A stretch of 29,410 bases of DNA from JBCBTD01 sp039818825 (GTDB lineage Bacteria; Pseudomonadota; Alphaproteobacteria; Geminicoccales; Geminicoccaceae). The position numbers and the translations under genes were made by a program. Of this stretch, positions 24,903 to 29,410 are shown one piece after another. The DNA lies in contig JBCBTD010000049.1 of the NCBI GenBank assembly GCA_039818825.1, positions 1 through 29,410 on the forward strand. Direction: 5' to 3'. Position 1 is the first letter of the stretch; the number at the start of each line of letters is the position of its first letter. The notes below the pieces were generated by a model that was given only the letters and a program-made list of their open reading frames with translations, had not been told where the DNA came from and did no database searches.

Positions 24903-24971
24903 GCCTCCACCCTTCGTCTTCGTTGAACGAGAGCCTCGGGCGGTAGCGCAAGTCGTCTGGCAGCGCCACCC

Positions 24972-24989
24972 CCGACGGACGGCCGTCGG
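24972..24989. repeat. GC-rich hairpin in the FAH-upp divergent gap
   Basis: CCGACGG and CCGTCGG flank a 4-nt loop within the 168-nt gap between divergent starts. It could be an operator or chance structure in GC-rich DNA. No other signal stands out in the gap apart from the upp ribosome-binding site. Confidence 0.25.
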
Positions 24990-25070
24990 CCCCTCGACAA
25001 GCGGTGAGCTTAGACCGTAGCTTCACGCCAGTGGCCGGGTGCTTGAGACGGGCTGGGCGAGGGGGGCTCG

Positions 25071-25724
25071 ATGACACGAGAAGAGGCGTTGCGGCTACCG
25101 ATGCTGCACGTCGCGACGCACCCGTTGATCGAGCACAAGCTGACCCTGATGCGTGCTCTGGAAACGCCGGTCGCACAGTTCCGGCAGCTGGCCCGCGAAG
25201 TGGCCATGCTGCTGGCCTACGAGGTGACCCACGATCTGCCGCTCGACGAGGTGGAGATCGAGACCCCGTTGCAGCCGATGCGGGCCCGCCGGCTGAGTGG
25301 GAAGAAGCTTTGCCTCGTCTCGATCCTTCGTGCCGGCAACGGGCTGTTGGAGGGGATGCTCGACCTGATACCGTCGGCGCGGGTCGGCCACATCGGGCTC
25401 TACCGCGATCCCGCGACGCTCCAACCGGTCGAGTACTACTACAAGGTACCGAGCGACATCGACGAGCGGCAGGTCATCATCGTCGACCCGATGCTGGCGA
25501 CCGCCAACTCGGCGGTCGCGGCGATCGACCGGGTTCGCCGCGACGGGCCGACCGACATTCGCTTCGTCTGTCTGCTCGCCGCGCCCGAGGGCATCGAGCG
25601 GGTGACGACGGCACATCCCGAAGTGCCGATCTACACCGCAGCGTTGGACGACGGCTTGAACGCCAAGGGCTACATCATGCCCGGCCTCGGCGATGCCGGC
25701 GACCGGATCTACGGGACCAAGTGA
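25071..25724 (+). CDS. upp: Uracil phosphoribosyltransferase
   Basis: It salvages uracil to UMP using PRPP in the cytosol. The 217-residue protein has HPLIEHKLTLMRA, SILRAGNGLLEGML, the EYYYKVPSDI segment, the PRPP loop VDPMLATANSA (usually DPMLATGGSA) and the uracil-binding C-terminus KGYIMPGLGDAGDRIYGTK. ATG at 25071 follows a G-rich site (GAGGGGGG). It logically extends the nucleoside operon that ends with deoA at 17807, since phosphorolysis there would yield uracil. The next gene starts 1 nt after its stop. Confidence 0.96.
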   Translation: MTREEALRLPMLHVATHPLIEHKLTLMRALETPVAQFRQLAREVAMLLAYEVTHDLPLDEVEIETPLQPMRARRLSGKKLCLVSILRAGNGLLEGMLDLIPSARVGHIGLYRDPATLQPVEYYYKVPSDIDERQVIIVDPMLATANSAVAAIDRVRRDGPTDIRFVCLLAAPEGIERVTTAHPEVPIYTAALDDGLNAKGYIMPGLGDAGDRIYGTK

Positions 25725-25725
25725 G

Positions 25726-26463
25726 ATGACGACGACCAGCCGCCCGATCGCCGTACCGACCGGCAGAAGCCCCTCGGATCAGCCGAACGTCCTGGTGATC
25801 GACATCGGTGCGGCCAACATGAAGTTCTGGTGTTCGGGCACTGGCCAGACGGCGGCCGTGCCGACCGGGCCGACGTTTTCACCGGTAGAGTTCGAAGTGG
25901 GCCTGCGGACCTCGCTGGTCGGCTGGGCGTTCGACAGCGTGACCGTCGGCATCCCGACCGGCGTGCTGCGCGACCGGGTCTACGGCGAGCCGCACAACAT
26001 GGGCACCGGTTGGGTCGGCTTCGACATCCAAAGCGCCTTCGCCAAGCCGACGCATCTGATCAACGACGCGGTGATGCAGGCGCTCGGCTCGTACCGCGGC
26101 GGCACCATGCTGTTCCTCGGGCTCGGCACCGGGCTCGGCACGGCACTGGTCGCCGACGGCAAGCCGATCGGCCTGGAGATCCAGCATTTACCCTACAAGG
26201 ACGGCATGAGCTACGAGGACTGGACCGCCACGCGCGCCGTCGAACGGCTCGGTGTCGAAGGCTGGCGTGAGGCGTTGCCGCCGGTCGTGAAGCTTCTGAA
26301 GGACGCCACGGTCGCCGAATACGTCGTGCTCGGCGGCGGCAATCTGCGCTTGCTCGAGGAGCTGCCGCCGGACTGCCACCAAGGGCACAACGCAAACGCG
26401 TTCTTGGGCGGCTACCGAATCTGGGCCGGCGCCGAGGCGCAGCTCCAGGCGAGCGCCAGCTAG
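25726..26463 (+). CDS. ROK-family sugar kinase, polyphosphate-glucokinase-like
   Basis: A 245-residue actin-fold kinase-like protein. It aligns in order with polyphosphate glucokinases: VLVIDIGAANMKFW (22-35), PTGPTFSP, GIPTGV, the EPHNMGTGWVGFD segment, VIND-type LINDAVMQALGSY with the catalytic aspartate D114, LGLGTGLGTAL (131-141), QHLPYKDG, EYVVLGGGNLRLLEELPPD and NANAFLGGYRIW. The first phosphate motif, usually DxGGT/S, reads DIGAAN, so the phosphate-contact residue is altered and activity is uncertain. The ATG at 25726 is 1 nt from the upp stop, implying translational coupling. Role with upp is unclear. Confidence 0.85.
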   Translation: MTTTSRPIAVPTGRSPSDQPNVLVIDIGAANMKFWCSGTGQTAAVPTGPTFSPVEFEVGLRTSLVGWAFDSVTVGIPTGVLRDRVYGEPHNMGTGWVGFDIQSAFAKPTHLINDAVMQALGSYRGGTMLFLGLGTGLGTALVADGKPIGLEIQHLPYKDGMSYEDWTATRAVERLGVEGWREALPPVVKLLKDATVAEYVVLGGGNLRLLEELPPDCHQGHNANAFLGGYRIWAGAEAQLQASAS

Positions 26464-26502
26464 ACGGTACCCGTTTGCTCCAAGCCACCCGCACACCCCG
26501 CT

Positions 26503-26536
26503 CGGCCGCCCAGGGCATCATCCTGTCGGGCGGCCG
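26503..26536. terminator. Hairpin between convergent ROK kinase and lysR genes
   Basis: CGGCCGCCC (26503-26511) and GGGCGGCCG (26528-26536) form perfect 9-nt arms around a 16-nt loop. The site is 40 nt after the kinase stop and 68 nt from the lysR stop on the other strand. There is no U-tract. Confidence 0.45.
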
Positions 26537-26603
26537 GGTGGGGAGTGAGGATGGCTCGGTGCGTCCATCGATATGGACGATGCTCTAGACGGCGCCTTGC
26601 CGA

Positions 26604-27521
26604 TCAACCACCAGCATCGACGCCCGGCAGCGCGCCGACACCGGTGGCCAACGCTTCGAGGAAGAGCGCCAGTCGCCGCGGCCGATGCCGCGTCGGCAGG
26701 AACGCAGCGTTGATCGGCAGCGTCGCCGCGCGCCAGCCGGGAAGCACGTCCACCAAACGTCCGGCAATGAGGTCGTCCTGAACCAACCAGCGCGGCATGA
26801 TCGCGGCGCCGGCACCGGCGAGCGCAGCATGGCGGCCGGCGAGGATGTCGTTGGTCGTCACCCTGACGTGAGGGAGTAGGTGCGCCTGTTTTCCGTCAGC
26901 GCGCTGCAGGTCGATCCGCGCACCCTCGAACGGTGCAAGCGCAATGAACGATGGGTTGACCGCGGCTTCCGGATCGTCGCCTTGCCGGCCGGCCGCGACG
27001 TCGGGATTGGCGACCACCAGCCGCTCGACGCTGCCGAGGCGGCGGACGATCAGTGTCTCGTCGGGGACCGCGCCCACCTTGACCCAGCAATCGCAGCCAA
27101 CCTCCGCGAAGCGGATCGACTCGTCTTCGAGCTGCCACGACAACGTGACGTGAGGGTGGCGTTTTTGGAACGTCACCGCGATGTCCACGAGGTGCCGCTG
27201 GCCCAAGGCCACCGGCGCCACGACGTGCAGCGGCCCTTTGACGTCGCCGTTCGTGCCAGCGTGATGTTCCTCGAAGGCGTTCCACGACGCGATGATCTCG
27301 CGGGCGTCGCGCAGTAGCGCTGAGCCAGCGCCGGTCAGCGCCAGCGAGTGGGTGGTGCGCCGGATCAGCTCGGCGCCCATTCGATCCTCCAGCTCCTTCA
27401 ACTGACGGCTGACCGAGGCTTGAGAGAGACCGAGATCGTGTGCCGCAGCGGTGATCGAGCCGCGGTCGGCGATGCGGGTGAACGTCTCCAACAGCGTCAG
27501 TCGATCCAGCGATCTGGTCAT
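26604..27521 (-). CDS. LysR-family transcriptional regulator
   Basis: A 305-residue regulator. The winged helix is at the N-terminus: LTLLETFTRIADRGSITAAAHDLGLSQASVSRQLKELEDRMGAELIRRT, the standard LysR pattern, then a linker helix and a periplasmic-binding-like effector domain from about residue 90 (GPLHVVAPVALGQRHLV). The ATG at 27521 is preferred by homology. A perfect inverted repeat covers that start codon, so the protein probably controls its own expression and the divergent aldo/keto reductase gene. The effector is unknown. Confidence 0.93.
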   Translation of the reverse strand: MTRSLDRLTLLETFTRIADRGSITAAAHDLGLSQASVSRQLKELEDRMGAELIRRTTHSLALTGAGSALLRDAREIIASWNAFEEHHAGTNGDVKGPLHVVAPVALGQRHLVDIAVTFQKRHPHVTLSWQLEDESIRFAEVGCDCWVKVGAVPDETLIVRRLGSVERLVVANPDVAAGRQGDDPEAAVNPSFIALAPFEGARIDLQRADGKQAHLLPHVRVTTNDILAGRHAALAGAGAAIMPRWLVQDDLIAGRLVDVLPGWRAATLPINAAFLPTRHRPRRLALFLEALATGVGALPGVDAGG

Positions 27522-27537
27522 ACGTGAAGCGTATGAC
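27517..27537. promoter_or_regulatory. LysR-type operator between lysR and the aldo/keto reductase gene
   Basis: GTCATACG and CGTATGAC flank a 5-nt spacer in a perfect 21-nt inverted repeat that contains the T-N11-A pattern of LysR binding sites. It overlaps the lysR start codon (27519-27521) and lies 89 nt before the reductase ATG. Confidence 0.75.
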
Positions 27538-27625
27538 ACTTACTCTCGTCATCTGTCTACCGAGAGGACTGCTCTCCGTGCACCTTCGCGTCATGGCCGA
27601 ACCGGCCCACAAGCGGAGACGAGTG

Positions 27626-28393
27626 ATGACCCGTCCAACCTCTCGCATCGGCGGCGACCTCGAGGTGAACCGCCTTGGCTACGGCGCCATGCGGCTCACC
27701 GGCCAGCCGGGCAACTTCGGCCCGTTCGCCGACTGGCAAGGCGGCGTCGCGTTGCTGCGGACCGCCGCCGACCTCGGTGTCCAGTTCTTCGACAGCGCCT
27801 GGGCCTACGGGCCGCAGACGGCCGACCAAATCGTCGGTGAAGCGCTCGAAGGCCGGGACGTGGTGGTTGCCACCAAGGGCGGCGTCGACAAGCCCGAGCC
27901 GGGCCGGATCGTCGTCGACGGCTCGAGGGACACACTGCTCCGGCAGGTCGACCAGGCGCTGGTCAATCTCCGGCGCGACCGCATCGATCTCTTTCAGTTG
28001 CATCGGGTCGATCCGGAGACGCCGATCGAGACGTCCGTTGCCGCCTTGGCGGAAGCTCGGGCGGACGGGCGCATCGGTCACATCGGGCTCTCCAACGTCA
28101 CCCTCGTCGATCTTGACCGTGCGCTCGCCACGGCGCCCATCGCCAGCGTGCAGAACCGCTTCAACATGGCGGAGACGGAGGCGAACGACTTGGTCGATCT
28201 CACCGCAGCACGAGGGATTGCATTCATTCCCTATGGCCCGCTCGGGGCCAATCCGATGCAGCGCGGTGCCAAGTTGGAGCCTCGCGACGCACTGGCTTGG
28301 CTGCTGCGGCGTTCACCGAACATCGTCGTCATCCCCGGTACGACGTCGATCGCCCATCTCGAAGAGAACTGGCGCGCTTGGGAACTCGTTTGA
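27626..28393 (+). CDS. Aldo/keto reductase
   Basis: A 255-residue NADPH-dependent TIM-barrel reductase. It starts with the family pattern VNRLGYGAMRLTG; the catalytic tetrad is visible as D and Y in FFDSAWAYGP, K in VVATKGG and H in LFQLHRVD. The GHIGLSNV and FIPYGPLG segments and the PGTTSIAHLEENW cofactor block follow. It stops soon after the cofactor block, some 10-20 residues short of usual, so the last helix is missing or clipped. The ATG at 27626 has GGAG upstream. It is divergent from lysR and likely its target. Confidence 0.92.
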   Translation: MTRPTSRIGGDLEVNRLGYGAMRLTGQPGNFGPFADWQGGVALLRTAADLGVQFFDSAWAYGPQTADQIVGEALEGRDVVVATKGGVDKPEPGRIVVDGSRDTLLRQVDQALVNLRRDRIDLFQLHRVDPETPIETSVAALAEARADGRIGHIGLSNVTLVDLDRALATAPIASVQNRFNMAETEANDLVDLTAARGIAFIPYGPLGANPMQRGAKLEPRDALAWLLRRSPNIVVIPGTTSIAHLEENWRAWELV

Positions 28394-28402
28394 GTTCGTT
28401 GG

Positions 28403-28427
28403 GCGCGGGTGGACGTAAAGCCCGCGC
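28403..28427. terminator. Hairpin between convergent aldo/keto reductase and GST genes
   Basis: GCGCGGG (28403-28409) and CCCGCGC (28421-28427) pair perfectly around an 11-nt loop inside the 40-nt gap between two stop codons, well placed to end both transcripts. No U-tract follows. Confidence 0.45.
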
Positions 28428-28433
28428 GGCCGA

Positions 28434-29060
28434 TCACGCCGGCGCGTTCTCGCGAAAGGGGCGCATCTGGGCTTCGAGCGCGCGGCCGAACGCTGGGCGC
28501 GCTTCGCACCGCTGGCGGAGGGCGTCCAGTGTGGGAAACGCGTCAAGAACACCGGAGGTCACGAGTTCGCGGAGCACCGTCGTCATCATGAGGTCGCCGG
28601 CCGTGAAGCGGTCCTCCAGGTAGTCGCGCTCGCCGAGCCAGGCCGCGAGTGCCGCCAGCCGCTCTCTCAGCATCGTTCGCGCTTTCACCGCACTTCGGGC
28701 GTCGCTGGGCTGGACGAGGTTCACGACGTAGGGCTCGATCGAGTTCAACGCCGCGATGACCCAACTGCTCACGCGCGCGCGATCGGCGGCGTCGATCGGC
28801 GCCAGCGCTTCGGACTTGGCCGCGACGTGCAGCACGATCGCGCCGGATTCGAACAGCTCGACCTCGTCGTCGCGGTAGGCGGGGACCTGGCCGAATGGCT
28901 GCCAGGCGCGATAGGCCTCGGACGCCTGGATCAGCGGGTCGATCAGCGTCACCTCATACGCCAAACCCGCCTCCTCCAACGCCCAGCGGACTCTGAGGTC
29001 CTTGACGAAGCCTTGGGCGAAGGGAGGCACCCACCGGAACGCCGTCAGCGTGATGGTCAT
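28434..29060 (-). CDS. Glutathione S-transferase family protein
   Basis: A 208-residue cytosolic protein. The thioredoxin-like N-terminal domain runs to about residue 80 and contains RVRWALEEAGLAYEVTLID, PFGQVPAYRDDEVELFESGAIVLHVA, which is the glutathione-binding cis-proline and ESxAI pattern. The helical C-terminal domain includes FTAGDLMMTTVLREL, the conserved N-capping box and hydrophobic staple region. The ATG at 29060 follows AAGGAG. GSTs conjugate or isomerise electrophiles, but this subclass and substrate are not assigned. Its 3' end faces the aldo/keto reductase gene. Confidence 0.92.
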   Translation of the reverse strand: MTITLTAFRWVPPFAQGFVKDLRVRWALEEAGLAYEVTLIDPLIQASEAYRAWQPFGQVPAYRDDEVELFESGAIVLHVAAKSEALAPIDAADRARVSSWVIAALNSIEPYVVNLVQPSDARSAVKARTMLRERLAALAAWLGERDYLEDRFTAGDLMMTTVLRELVTSGVLDAFPTLDALRQRCEARPAFGRALEAQMRPFRENAPA

Positions 29061-29132
29061 CTGCGCTTCTCCTTGCTGACGGCCGAGCGACGGCGGTCGA
29101 CGTCGTCGCCCGCCGTCTCGCTGGTCCGACGG

Positions 29133-29333
29133 CTAGCCATGGCAGGTCCGACCAGCTCCGTTGCCGTACTCATCGTGCAGACGTAGCCAGCTCATCGTTC
29201 CTTCCGTTTCGTTGCGGCCTCTTGGCGTCAAGTCGAGGAATTGAAAGGGAAAGAAGAGCTGGTCATTGCCGCGCGCATAGGTGGAGTAGGTGTGGTAGAC
29301 GCGGCCGTCCTCGTCCTTCGCAAAAACGCTGTT
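29133..29333 (-). CDS. DUF899 (thioredoxin-like) protein, C-terminal fragment
   Basis: The minus strand encodes about 66 residues ending at a TAG at 29133: NSVFAKDEDGRVYHTYSTYARG, then QFLDLTPRGRNE and TMSWLRLHDEYG. This matches the C-terminal third of DUF899 proteins, a thioredoxin-fold family of unclear function with the HTYSTYARG motif. Immediately upstream the frame stops resembling the family, because the preceding protein segment appears on the other strand. The fragment cannot make a complete protein as assembled. Confidence 0.75.
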   Translation of the reverse strand, partial: NSVFAKDEDGRVYHTYSTYARGNDQLFFPFQFLDLTPRGRNETEGTMSWLRLHDEYGNGAGRTCHG

Positions 29334-29339
29334 GGCACG

Positions 29340-29410
29340 TCGTTCACGCCCGAGCAGGTCGCCAGCGGCGAGCCACTCTACAACTATGGCACCACACCCT
29401 ACTTGGCCGA
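29340..29410 (+). CDS. DUF899 internal fragment, inverted relative to its C-terminal part
   Basis: The last 71 nt read on the plus strand give SFTPEQVASGEPLYNYGTT and PYLA, the segment that normally lies just before SVFxKD in DUF899 proteins. It is therefore the directly preceding part of the same gene (or a paralogue) but in opposite orientation. The window edge cuts it. Confidence 0.6.

Noticed and set aside
24273..24926. Plus-strand frame opposite the FAH gene
   Set aside because: It mirrors the FAH codons and has no recognisable motif or start context.
1..29410. tRNA, rRNA, riboswitch, insertion sequence or CRISPR array
   Set aside because: Scanning the gaps showed no cloverleaf-like segments, no transposase motifs, no regularly spaced repeats and no known aptamer core.

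Overview
The window is a high-GC, gene-dense stretch that looks alphaproteobacterial. The pyrB neighbour is an inactive-type dihydroorotase of the kind seen in that class, a Rhodospirillales/Geminicoccales-like lineage would fit, and housekeeping genes are packed with frequent 4-nt GTGA start/stop overlaps. The organism assignment is inference from gene content. There are about 26 intact protein genes, no RNA genes and no CRISPR array.

Region by region. (1) 1-509: the tail of an EamA-type transporter (+) meets the N-terminal part of an inactive-type dihydroorotase (-) at a 17-nt palindrome; both genes are broken there. (2) 509-4953 (-): argC, threonine dehydratase, a motif-poor FGGY kinase-like gene, pyrB and pyrC' form one compact amino-acid/pyrimidine operon, divergent from purD (5070-6338, +). 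(3) 6558-8116 (-): an MFS transporter and an orphan ORF of visibly lower GC. (4) 8129-9687 (+): bioY and a Sua5-type tRNA threonylcarbamoyladenosine synthase gene, overlapping. (5) 9755-17807 (+): a nucleoside uptake and salvage operon: BMP-type binding protein, double ABC ATPase, two permeases, a single-chain cytidine deaminase-purine nucleoside phosphorylase fusion, deoC and deoA. Imported nucleosides would be deaminated and phosphorolysed, and deoxyribose-phosphate cleaved by DeoC. (6) 17967-24902: an accessory block with an MFS exporter, a decayed Phd-like antitoxin, a zinc-free alcohol dehydrogenase/quinone reductase divergent from its TetR regulator with two operator copies between them, a Tat-exported molybdenum hydroxylase pair and an FAH-family hydrolase. 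(7) 25071-26463 (+): upp (uracil salvage) coupled to a polyphosphate-glucokinase-like ROK gene. (8) 26604-29060: LysR regulator and divergent aldo/keto reductase sharing one perfect operator, then a glutathione S-transferase. (9) 29133-29410: a DUF899 gene whose C-terminal part lies on the minus strand while the preceding protein segment lies on the plus strand.

The most notable points are the Cdd-PNP fusion inside a nucleoside transporter operon, the FGGY-like protein that has lost its nucleotide-binding motifs, two well-defined regulator/operator pairs, and broken junctions at both window ends that should be tested as assembly or amplification chimeras before being read as biology.
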